DNA of 64,000 nucleotides from Leptasterias polaris (Eukaryota; Echinodermata; Asteroidea; Forcipulatida; Asteriidae): positions 310,001 to 374,000 of the forward strand of contig JAZGTN010000212.1 in NCBI GenBank assembly GCA_037783415.1, written 5' to 3'. Every line of letters begins with the position of its first letter. The stretch's first letter is position 1. Shown one piece after another: positions 35,801-47,800 of the stretch. The notes beneath the pieces are model-generated. The model worked only from the letters and a program-made list of their open reading frames with translations. It was not told where the DNA came from and did no database searches. The translations under genes were made by a program, and so were the position numbers.

Positions 35801-38800
35801 TCTTAGAATGTCTCCCTTGTAAGAGGTTTTGGCCTCACTGATATTATCATGGGCACATTAATCTGAGTGTAGTTTGCAATGAGAGACAGCCATGGTACGG
35901 AGGATGAAAAAAAGAGTCCGGGATAAGGGGGGGGGCATTAGCAGGAGTTAGGATTTGTGACGCCCTGTTACAAAAAAGACAGCCGCTTCAAACTTTGAAA
36001 TTGTTAAAAATGAAACTGAAAATACCAGCCTAGATGATCAATGTCTTGTGATGGCTTGAACATTCTTTATTTGAGAATTACCAACCTTACAGCCCTGTAA
36101 TTAGCAAGCATGCAGCTTTTTCAGAATTCTCGGTTTTAAACATTTCCAAACACAGTGCTGTGCCTGCTATTTCCTTTCCTTTTTTTATGTGGATAAAGTG
36201 CAGTTGCCTTGCCTGATTGAGGTGTTATATGAAAGCTCTTCTTCTCATCTATTCGATCGACAAATGAACCCAGTATTCTGTTTGGCGATAAGAGCCAGGG
36301 CCTGACTTTATAGAGCTGCCTAGGTACACACAGTAGCTAAGCACAGCAAGATAATGTTTACTAGATTAAGGTAGTACGATGTTATGTATTGGTATACAGT
36401 CTGTGATTGGCATCCTGCTCATTTTGACTTAGCAGCGAATTGTACACAATATTTTCTGCTTAAGCAGCTCTATATGCAATTGGACCCTGGTTTTGACATG
36501 GGGTCACATTTTATCTTGAGCTTTTGTCAGGGATGAGATTTTTCAGACTTTTGTCTGAATTCAGACTTTTTATGTCAGCCTGGTGAATAAAAAAAGCCTA
36601 TAATTTTTCCACATAAAAGAAAGACTGCCCTTTGATCTACTTCACTAGTGCTTAGGACACTGTTCCTAAAAGCCCTTTGAATTCCAAACCCTCCCTAGGG
36701 GTTACCAAAAGGTAGAAACGCCATCATTTCAACATACATGTAGGCCCTACGCCCTAAAATTTGGATGCAACATGTAGTTTCAGACTTTTTTGCCAGCAGT
36801 GACTCTCATCCCTGTTTTGTGTACCTGTTGATTGTGGAATAAGAGACTGGGGTAAGACTAATGTACCGGTTAATTCTGAATGCGCCAGTGATTTTCTTGC
36901 ATTTATGTTGGTATCAAAATGTTTTATTTAGCTCGGCGTGTCGTGGCCGAGTAGTCAAGCATACTGCACTCATGCTGTGGTGTTTCTTTGCTACAATGAA
37001 GAATTGCATATTATTATTTTTTTTATTTTGTACATTTTTATAGCAGAGCTGCCAACACTCCCTGATTCTGCAGAAAGTTCCCTGAAAATAAAACAATCTT
37101 TCCATGTTCGGATGAACAAATCTGAAAATCTCCCTGATTATGGAAACTTTTCCCAGTTAGGCCTAAAAAAAAAAAAATTATGTTGGCGTAACGGGCCAGA
37201 AAAAATAGGGTAGGTAGGTAGGGTTTTTATTTGATTTTTTTAATATTGTTTTATTTTATAGCCTAGGTATAGGATAGGATAGGACATTCCAGCAATATAA
37301 ACCTTCAGTGTTTAAATGGCCTAGATTTGGGGAAATCTTTCCCATCATCTAAAAACTTGTTGCAGACTGGTTGAACGAGACTATACATGCATAAAAGTAC
37401 TATCAGCCAGTGACGATCTTCTGCATGTTGTGCAAAGCATTGTGCACTCCAAAGTCCAATGAATGCTATGGCCATACAATTGAAGAAAAACAGAGAGAAA
37501 CGGTTTCAAGCGTATTTATAATTGATTTCTATAGACTTTAATTAGTAAATTTCTTCCCTTGAAAATTTTTAAATATCCAGGGTAGGTTATAGGGTAGGTC
37601 GGGTTACGCCAACATAATTTTTTTTTTTTTTAGGCCTTATGTTAGATGTAATTCTAAACAGCTCCCTGATTCTTGTACCAAATCTCCCTGATTGTAAGAA
37701 GCAATTGTTTGCTGTTTTGATATGGGACATGCAAATAAAGAACTTTTAATTGAATTTTGTTTTTACAGTATTCTAAAGTAAGGGACCATATGTTCAGTTC
37801 CTACATGGTGTGTTCATTCTTCGTCCTTATCATCATCTGCGTTGTACAGCTCTTCATTTTCCCAAAGTAAGTAAAAATCAAATTTATCAAATTTCTTTCG
37901 GGGGGGGGGGGGGTTGAGAAGAGAAAAAAACTTGTGTGCTTGGTAATGTTTTCCAATGAGTCGACCAGCCGTTTGAAACAATGCAACTACATGGGTTGTA
38001 TATGGTGACACAATTGTTTACTATAATGTCTGTACATGTGTGCACTCTGTGTACAGGGTAGATCCATTCAAAACCACAGTGGGTGATATTGAATGGTCAG
38101 ACAGTAGGAGGGTCGACTGTTAGCCCTCTATAGGAGGACTCTTCCTCTGTGCTGTACACAGATACAGAGTCCTAAATATTAGGGCCCGTTTTGGGGGCGG
38201 AAAATTTTCAAAGCTTCATAACTCAAATCTTACCTGCAAGAAGCCACTAATTTCACCGGATTCACATTCCATGGCGGCATACATTTTTCTGCGGTGGGTT
38301 TTGGACATCACTTTCATAAAAAGACACAAATTTTCCGCACCAGAAATGGACCCTGATATATCCAGGACGTCACTGTAGTGTAATATGAAAGTGAAAGGCC
38401 GCCATGGCTAGGTTGACTGTGCACTGTGTAGATGCAATCACCACATGATGTCTGGCAGGCTGGCATTGTGCATCATTCACTCAAAACCACATTGGATGAT
38501 ATTGACATTGCTTATTAAAGATGATGTGCTTACAGCACCTTATAATGCACATGATTCTATGGGCCATAACTGCAGAATTCCACGGTAAACAGAGCCATGA
38601 CATTTGGCCCAGGTGTCATTGGTACTCTGCTGTATCCTGCAGCAATCGTTTTCCTTAAATCTACCTGAAGAGCTTGTGTTAATAATATTAATAATAATTT
38701 TAAAATGCACTTAATTGCACCCAATGCCCTAAGGCCTCTCTGAGCACTTGACGTTAAAAGAATCCTAAAACTAAAAACACCACAATTCACATGCACAAAA

Positions 38801-41800
38801 CTTTTTGCATGTAGAGCCTTGAATTGGGGACAGCAGTGAATAGAAGCATTATATAACTCTGTATTGTCACAGTAATGTAATGACACTTTCATCAAAAATA
38901 TAAATACAATACAAATGAGGAATGAAGGAGGCTCTACGTGCACATGGCGGATTCGTGCAAGTGGTGAATATCTTTGGTGCGGCTGTAGAAAGGGCTCGAT
39001 TTCCGTTACATGCGGTTGCTACCTCATGACTGAAAGGAGGATCTAAGAGTGTTCGTGAGCTTGAGTGAAGTGCATGACGGTGTTCAGTAAATATTTCCCC
39101 CATATTGCAATTACAAAAATTCCCAATCTAAATTAATTGTGACTGATTTCCCCCACTCTGTTTTTTATCACAGGACCTTGGTGATGCTGGCAGTGTTCTC
39201 GAGCACAATAGTTTTCCTGGCGTTTACGTTATTCATCGTCCTGGCTGAAAAATGTTTTGTAAGTTTAACCTCACAGAAAAACAACAATCTAACCCTAGCA
39301 GTGTCCCAAGCCACTTCGATAAACCATCTGTGGGTTAGATTTGAATAAAGTCTGGTACATTGACTTGTTTAGTCACAAGTTACTGCTTAAATTTGGTGTG
39401 GTGACATCAGGGCCCATTTTCATACCACCGAAATCTGCTCTCGAGATCACCATACTTTGCTTACAGGGCAAGTGCCAAATTTCTGCGCTAGCCGAGTAAG
39501 CGAAGAATCCCTAATAACGTGGAGTACGCACAGGCACCAGGAAAACTTCCCTGCTAACCTGTGAAATACGCTTGATGTAAGTGAGGAAATCCCTGCTTCC
39601 GCAAGCGCCAATTCTTTGCTTAGCTTAGCAGAGCCATGAAATTGGGCTCTGCTTACTGCCAAAATCTGCTCTTGTGATCACCATGGCTCTGCTTACTGCC
39701 AAAATCTGCTCTTGTGATCACCATGGCTCTGCTTACTGCCAAAATCTGCTCTTGTGATCACCATGGCTCTGCTTACTGCCAAAATCTGCTCTTGTGATCA
39801 CCATGGCTCTGCTTACTGCCAAAATCTGCTCTTGTGATCACCATGGCTCTGCTTACTGCCAAAATCTGCTCTTGTGATCACCATGGCTCTGCTTACTGCC
39901 AAAATCTGCTCTTGTGATCACCATGGCTCTGCTTACTGCCAAAATCTGCTCTTGTGATCACCATGGCTCTGCTTACTGCCAAAATCTGCTCTTGTGATCA
40001 CCATGGCTCTGCTTACTGCCAAAATCTGCTCTTGTGATCACCATGGCTCTGCTTACTGCCAAAATCTGCTCTTGTGATCACCATGGCTCTGCTTACTGCC
40101 AAAATCTGCTCTTGTGATCACCATGGCTCTGCTTACTGCCAAAATCTGCTCTTGTGATCACCATGGCTCTGCTTACTGCCAAAATCTGCTCTTGTGATCA
40201 CCATGGCTCTGCTTACTGCCAAAATCTGCTCTTGTGATCACCATGGCTCTGCTTACTGCCAAAATCTGCTCTTGTGATCACCATGGCTCTGCTTACTGCC
40301 AAAATCTGCTCTTGTGATCACCATGGCTCTGCTTACTGCCAAAATCTGCTCTTGTGATCACCATGGCTCTGCTTACTGCCAAAATCTGCTCTTGTGATCA
40401 CCATGGCTCTGCTTACTGCCAAAATCTGCTCTTGTGATCACCATGGCTCTGCTTACTGCCAAAATCTGCTCTTGTGATCACCATGGCTCTGCTTACTGCC
40501 AAAATCTGCTCTTGTGATCACCATGGCTCTGCTTACTGCCAAAATCTGCTCTTGTGATCACCATGGCTCTGCTTACTGCCAAAATCTGCTCTTGTGATCA
40601 CCATGGCTCTGCTTACTGCCAAAATCTGCTTACGTGATCACCATGGCTCTGCTTACTGCCAAAATCTGCTCTTGTGATCACCATGGCTCTGCTTACTGCC
40701 AAAATCTGCTCTTGTGATCACCATGGCTCTGCTTACTGCCAAAATCTGCTCTTGTGATCACCATGGCTCTGCTTACTGCCAAAATCTGCTCTTGTGATCA
40801 CCATGGCTCTGCTTACTGCCAAAATCTGCTCTTGTGATCACCATGGCTCTGCTTACTGCCAAAATCTGCTCTTGTGATCACCATGGCTCTGCTTACTGCC
40901 AAAATCTGCTCTTGTGATCACCATGGCTCTGCTTACTGCCAAAATCTGCTCTTGTGATCACCATTCTTTGCTTCTTACAGGGCAATTGCGCCAAACCTCT
41001 GCGCTAGCCGTGTAAGCGAAGAATGCCTAGTAACGTGGAGTACACACTCGCATAAGCAAAAATTCCCTGCTAACCTGTGAAATTTGCTTGATGTAAAAGC
41101 AGATTTCCCTTCTTCTGTAAGCGCTGATTCTTTGCTTTAATATGGTAAGCAGAGCCTTTAAATGTCGCCCTGGTGATCTGGGTCAATAGGCCTAAGTAAA
41201 GTGAATTTTTAAAGTTCCTCTTATTTATTTGATTAATTATAAAGCCTGTTTTGAGTTTTTGTAGGAGTTGCCTGGTTGTAACATGGAGTGTCACAAATAA
41301 TACGTGATGTATATGTCAGACTCCTGGCTAGAACTGTTTGGTGCACGTTCAGGCTGTACTTTCTACCTTGATTTCAGCATGTGTGTCTTGTTCATTTGAT
41401 TTAGTGTGTGCCGGATCGTTTCGCCTGGATATCCCACGGGATTCTAGAGAGTCGAAGCTTGAGTTCGGTCATCGCGGTCGGTACTGTCATCATTATATTC
41501 GTAGCATCGTTCACATCCATGGTAAGTCATGCAATCATCTCATTACTGTCCCTACATACATCAAATCTAGTAGCGGTTTTTGTTTCATTTTAATGGAATT
41601 TTGATAAACTCCTCATGAAATCGTCATCTTCATCATCGGTGAGTTGGTTTTCATTTCCTGTGGCGGGGCTCCTTGTCACTGCAGATATTTTCATGGTAAA
41701 TGTGCCACTGCTTAAGCAGACAATTTTACTTACAAATTTGTGTTTAGCAAATATTAGCAGGATACCAGTCAGAAATGGTGCATGTGATGATGGTATTTTG

Positions 41801-44800
41801 GCTGGTAACCTTATTCTGGTAAGCATAATTTTGTTGTGCTTAGCAACTTTTTGTGATTAAGCAGCTCTATGAAATTGGCCACATGCTTTCTGCTTGTTCT
41901 CACCCATAAACTCTTGCTTTGCTGAGAGAACAAAGAACCATTCTAACTGCTTCATTCCACGTAACTGCTTCTCTTTGGAACTCCTTGCCTGGTGCATGTT
42001 TCCCTCCATCCTACAATCTAGACTGTTTTAAGAGGAATATCAATTCCTAACTTCATCTCCCCTGAGTTATTTTCATCTTAATTATTTTCTTCTTGTAGCC
42101 CCTTTCCAAGAGTGGCTTTTAGCCTTGCTTGGGGAGAACTTACACTAAACAAATAATTTAAAAAACACAAACAAATTGCATAGCCAAACCAATGACAGCT
42201 TGCATGCTGCTAGGTATGTATCGTTAAGTCATTGCAAAAATGATGTATGTCTCAAACCATTCAGCTGCATGGGTTGTGTAGGGTGGCATAACTGTACACA
42301 GAACTAAACTGTGTACATGTGTGTGTACTGTAAAGATGCATTCACCACATGATATCATAATGCAGGCTGGCCTAGTTTATCTATCGTTCAAAACCACAGT
42401 GGATGATATTGAATGGTCAGACAGTAGGAGGGTTGACTGTTTAAATAAACTGTAGGTCAGCCCTTGTATTCAGTAAAAGTTTCCTACTTTATTCCATGGG
42501 CAACATATCATGCCTGTGGGGAGCTTATAAGCCCGGCAGCTACTGTTGTAAGGGCAAGGCAGTCTTTCCCTTGTAAAGGGCGCCTCGTTAGGATATCTAA
42601 ATTTATACTGAAACATTTCAAGGGGCATCAAGGCAATGACAAAGGGCATGAGAGCAATTGCCACCATTACCCCCCTTGTTCCAAAGGAAGGACAAGGCAG
42701 TTTTTTCTCTGTAAGGGGCACCTCTATGAGGGAAATGTAAATTTCTACTGCGGAACATTTCAGGGGGCACCAAGGCAATGACCGTGGGCATGGAGAAAAC
42801 TGCCTCCGATGCTTCTGTGAAGTATTAAACCTACATCATGGATTTATTTACAGGCAGCTTAAGTAAAGCCCAGTTCACATTTCCTGGGAATCATATGCAT
42901 ATATGCAAAGCGATTTTGACGTCACAACGCTTTTTTCGCTGCGAATGTTTCACATGACATGAGCTGTACTCGACTCTTTTGAATTGTTCGTGTTGCATCT
43001 GTGACGTTTAACTTGCTTCGCATTCACGAATGAACCGGGCTTAAGGATCAATTGTATCATTCCTTCATTTTACTCCCTGTTTTTAAAACCGATGTTGATA
43101 CTTTATCTTGATGTAGGTCGCTTACGACACAACGAGCCTCAGTTCCTGCCTTGCTACAATGTATAACATCACTGAGTCCGACGTTGGACTCGACCAAGTC
43201 TTTGATAGCGGTCTGGTTTTAGGGAATGAAGAGCCTACCAGTAGTGTCTGCCAGGAGGACAGACCTGCCTGCCACTTTCCCCAGGTATGGAAACTACCAG
43301 GACATTATGGAGCTTTTTCTCACATTGCAGCAGTCTTATGGAACAAGCTACCCAGCGAAATCAGAAACATTCATCGCCTCAACACATTTCAAACTCATAT
43401 TAAGAAACTTCTGTTTACTGCAAAGTAACATTCTTGTTTTGGTGTAATTTTCTGTAGAAAGATTGGTACTATGTATCTTTTCTGTAGCGCTTGAGTAATC
43501 TTTCATTAGAAAGTGCACTTTTTAAGTTTGTTATATTATTATTATTATTATTATTAATATTATTATGTGTGGCATGGGTGGGTTGTGCGTTAAGTGCTCT
43601 CCTCTATTGCCACCGTGGCCCTGGTTCAAATCCCGGCTAAGGCCGTGTGTGAGTAGAGTTGTGCGTTGGTTCTCTCCTATGCCACAAGGGTTTTTCTCCG
43701 GGCCTTCCCGCTTTCCTTCCGCTAGAAAAAAACACTTTCGATCTCCGGCTGTGCTCCGTGGTCAAATGTGGGTTGATGTGGCTGGCTTCCAAAGGCGCCC
43801 TTGCATGCTTACGGCTTGAACACGTTGTAGCCGCGTCCTTCGCAATTCAGCTTCTCAGCTGCGAGTAAGGATGAGTAGCCTACCAAATGACGATGATTAT
43901 TGTTAATGTGTCTTTTATTTTTACCTCAGTACTTCACGTTCTGTGTGATGCTAGTCATGATAAGTTGTGCAGTATTCCAGCAGCTAGGCAGCATGACCAA
44001 GCTGTGTCTGCTGTTTCTCATCGGGGGTACCTTCACTGCTATCATTGAGACGTTTGAAGTTGAGCTCTTCAATAACAGTGACCTACTGCATGAAGCTCAT
44101 GTCGGGTAAGAACAAATATCACCCGTCAAATCCAGCCTTTGATTGGTTTTTGTCAACGAAATGCTGATTTATTGGCACATAATAAAGAAAGATACAATAA
44201 AATTCCTTGTTAAAGTTTTAGCTGAATACAGTGTCTACTTGCTGAGAAAACAGCCAAAAACTGTCCTGTTTTTTTTCACCTGATTGTTGAATCCATACAC
44301 ACTCAGCGTGGTGTCAAACCAACCACATCTTTAGCCGCAGCATTCCTGAACAGACACCAACCCTCAGAAATCTGGGGAAAAAACGATTTATGTATTAATC
44401 GTTTCTCAGATTCAGATGTTTTGGGGTAAATAAAACCTATCCAAACCATAATACTTTGAATAGAATCCTTTCTCAAAATAGTTTATACTATCAATAGTCG
44501 TAGTGCTCCTTACCAAGTAAGTTGTTATGGTCAATAACTCAATATCATCCATTGTGGTTTTAAATGATAGATTAACTATGCAAGCCTGCAATATGATGTC
44601 ATGTAGTTTGCCTCTGTACACAACCTGTGCTGGGCCCAATTCCATGGCTCTGCTTACCGTAAGCAAAGAATCAGCGCTTACGGAAGCAGGGAATTCCACG
44701 CTTACGTCAAGCGTATTTCACGGGTTAGCAGGGAATTTTTGCTTGTGCGCGTGCGTAGTCTACGTTACTAGGCATTCTACGCTTACACAGCTAGCGCAGA

Positions 44801-47800
44801 AATTCGGCGCTTGCTCGGTAAGCGGAGAATGCTGATCGCAAGCGCAGAATTCGGCGGTAAGCAGAGCCATGAAATCGGGCCCAGTTGAATGATTTCAAAT
44901 GGTTGATCAGGTCTCTGGAAAATATTACCAGGAGCTGGATGGGAAACTCCGAATGGGGAAGACTATATGTAATTACATAGGGACAAAATCTCAGGTGTAA
45001 GGGAGGGAAACATGCCCTGGGGTTGATTTCAAAAAGCACTACGATTCATCTTGATTATTTATTTTTTATTTTATTTATTCATTCAGGCTTTAAAAAACCA
45101 AACAACACAATAAACAGAAGACTGAGAAAAAACAATCAGACCAATTATGAAAAATTATGTACAAATACAAAAACAAACAGCAGCCTAGGGATTGCCCAAA
45201 AGCGAACTAAATCACTATCTAAAAGAGCAATCCCGACCTTAGAACAAACGGATAGATATCAAAAATACAAGGAAAGATTATAAAATATACTCTAATAAAA
45301 ACATTATAAATACATTGTTATAAATACATTATTTAAAAAAAGAAGAAAATACAAAAATTATTGATAGACTAAAGACTCAACTGGCTTATGGTTAAGATGA
45401 GTTGTTGTTAATATTTACTCAATTGTGACATCACACTTTGCTTAGCAATTAAGATTGATTTGAAGTTAAGGTAAATATTGGCTCTTTGTGAAATCGGCCC
45501 CTGGTTTTTTAGAAAGGCTTGTGATAACAAATTTTCAACATTATATAAATGATATTTTTGATACAGGCTGGAAGATCCCTATTATATCTCGATGAAGATC
45601 ACTGGTCCGGTGTTGATACTGGTTTACATCTTTGCTCTGTGGAGTCATGGCATACAAGTAGAGTCCACGGCCAGACTTGACTTCTTATGGAAACTTCAGG
45701 TATTGGTGCATTCAGGGTTTTTTCTGCCATTCTTTCATAAATTTCTGCAACTTTTACAAGAAATTAATTGTTTACGTAAGTAGTCCATTTTCACTGTGGC
45801 CATCTAAACTGTGCGACTTGCCCTGTGGAAAAAAACTGAAAATATGTGCAAATTTTACAAAATAATTTTGGGCCAACAAAGAAAAAATTCACTACATCTA
45901 GACTTGAACCTGTGACCTCCAGATTAACGTGCCGGCGCTCTACCAACTGAGCTATCTAGCCCTAATATTGGCGGCCTCCTTATTTTGTCAATATCTTTGT
46001 TTGGGGGTGACAGTCAGAAGCGAGTCAACATGTAACTGCCATGTAGCCAGGTATCACACCCATGTTTTCGATACAACCTGGGAAGCGGCTACATAGGGAT
46101 CACCTTAAGGGGATGTAACTTTTCATTTCAAATGTTACACTGATCATACATTGTGGTTTATTACTTCAAATTTTACAAGGAAATATCATTTTTACTAATT
46201 CAACCGTCTTCAAAATGTCGACCTTCAATGTTTGACTTGCTGTATAAAAAAATAGCATTGGACTCTTTAACATTTCCAAAAGTGCAGTCGTTTTCCTGTG
46301 AACTTTTCATTTAATTCCCTCAAAAATGGATGCTCCAGAGAAGGGGATAATAATTTATAACTAAGAAAAATCTTATTGATTTGTCTCCACTGGAAGATGA
46401 TTTTCACAAAGCTCAATAACTTGGAAACAGAAATTTAATCATAACTAGTTAACAACACCAGTTTTGACCTTTGTTTTATTTGGGAATAGCTATTTTTTAT
46501 AAGACTGCCAGATTCAGTTCATCTTAGAAATTCTGCCCCATCATCCTCATTAGCTAGAAGGCCAGACTTTAACTGCAAACTCCTTTTGGTTCCTAGGCAA
46601 CAGAAGAGAAAGATGAGATGGCCATCCTTCAAGCTTACAACAAACGCCTCCTCAACAACATCCTCCCGTCTTTCGTTGCCGAGCATTTCCTCAAGAACAA
46701 CACCAAGGACATGGATCTGTACTATCGAGCCAACGATTTCGTCGCCGTGATGTTTGCCAGCATTACAAATTTCTCAGATTTTTATGTTGAGCTGGAAGCA
46801 AACAACGAGGGGGTGGAATGCCTGCGGCTCCTTAACGAGATTCTTCATGACTTTGATGAGGTATGGAAATAGAAATCTTTGTCTGTTCAGTTCTTGAAGG
46901 AAAGGGTCAACAGGAAATTTTGCTCTCTAATTAAGTTTGCAAGGAAAACTGAATTTTACAGAGCCGCCAGCCTTCCCAATTTCTGCAGAAAGTTCCCTCA
47001 AAATAAACTAATCTTTACATGATCTGTTGAACAAATTATGAAAACTCGTTCCCTATTGTGTTGAATGTAATTCTAAATATCCCCCTGGTTGTTGGACAAA
47101 ATCTCTCTGATAAGAATGATGGCAACTCTGATTTTTAAACAAGGTCAAATTCAGTTTTGTGAATTTTACAATAGAATAAGTTCTTGACCAAACTGAGTTA
47201 CGACCTTGTTTGCACTGACTCAACGATACTTCTTAACATTCTCCAGATTATCGGTGACCCAAAGTTTATGCAAATTGAGAAAATCAAGACAATAGGAAGC
47301 ACCTACATGGCGGCATCGGGGCTGACGGAGGAGACATTCGACCGAGAGAACAACGGGCACGTCGTTGCGCTGGCCGACTTTGCTTTCCATATACTGGCCC
47401 AGCTGCGATACGTCAATGAACATTCCTTCAACAGTTTCAAGATGCGAGTTGGTAAGTGTTTCCTCTTAATGTTATTCGGGAGTACTTCTACAGCTGTCAG
47501 CATCGGAGTATTCTCCTCCTGAAGACAATCAGAGCATACTGATCATAATGTTGAGTTGTTACGCCACCGAGTGCACTGGTTCATTTCAGAATGAGCAGTG
47601 GCGTGTTGTGGCTGATGGGTCAGGAGCTCTGGTGTTACCACAACTCTGGTGTTACCACATTTCTGGTGTTACCACAACTCTGGTGTTACCACAACTCTGG
47701 TGTTACCACAACTCTGGTGTTACCACAACCCTAGTGTTACCACAACCCTGGTGTGTACCACAACCCTAGTGTTACCACAACTCTGGTGTGTACCACAACT

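Larger units (their letters stand above)
34316..37768. other. 3.5-kb cyclase intron: map
   Basis: 34630-34920 holds 3-4 diverged repeats of the type AGGATAGTTGAGGCTTTGC. 34915-35265 is a MITE with GGCCCTGTACACTATTGGTA and CTGTATAATACCTTTAA ends. 35335-35470 is a tRNA-like SINE copy. 35470-36290 shows nothing recognised. 36296-36490 is a GGGCC MITE. 36934-36992 is a tRNA-Leu-like SINE head. 37040-37740 is a nested MITE pair. Confidence 0.6.

Noticed and set aside
38557..38943. 128-residue minus-strand frame
   Set aside because: Crosses MITE and SINE-tail scraps; no conserved motif.
39645..40964. CRISPR-like regular 40-bp repeats
   Set aside because: There are no variable spacers, the units are directly contiguous, and the window is eukaryotic.
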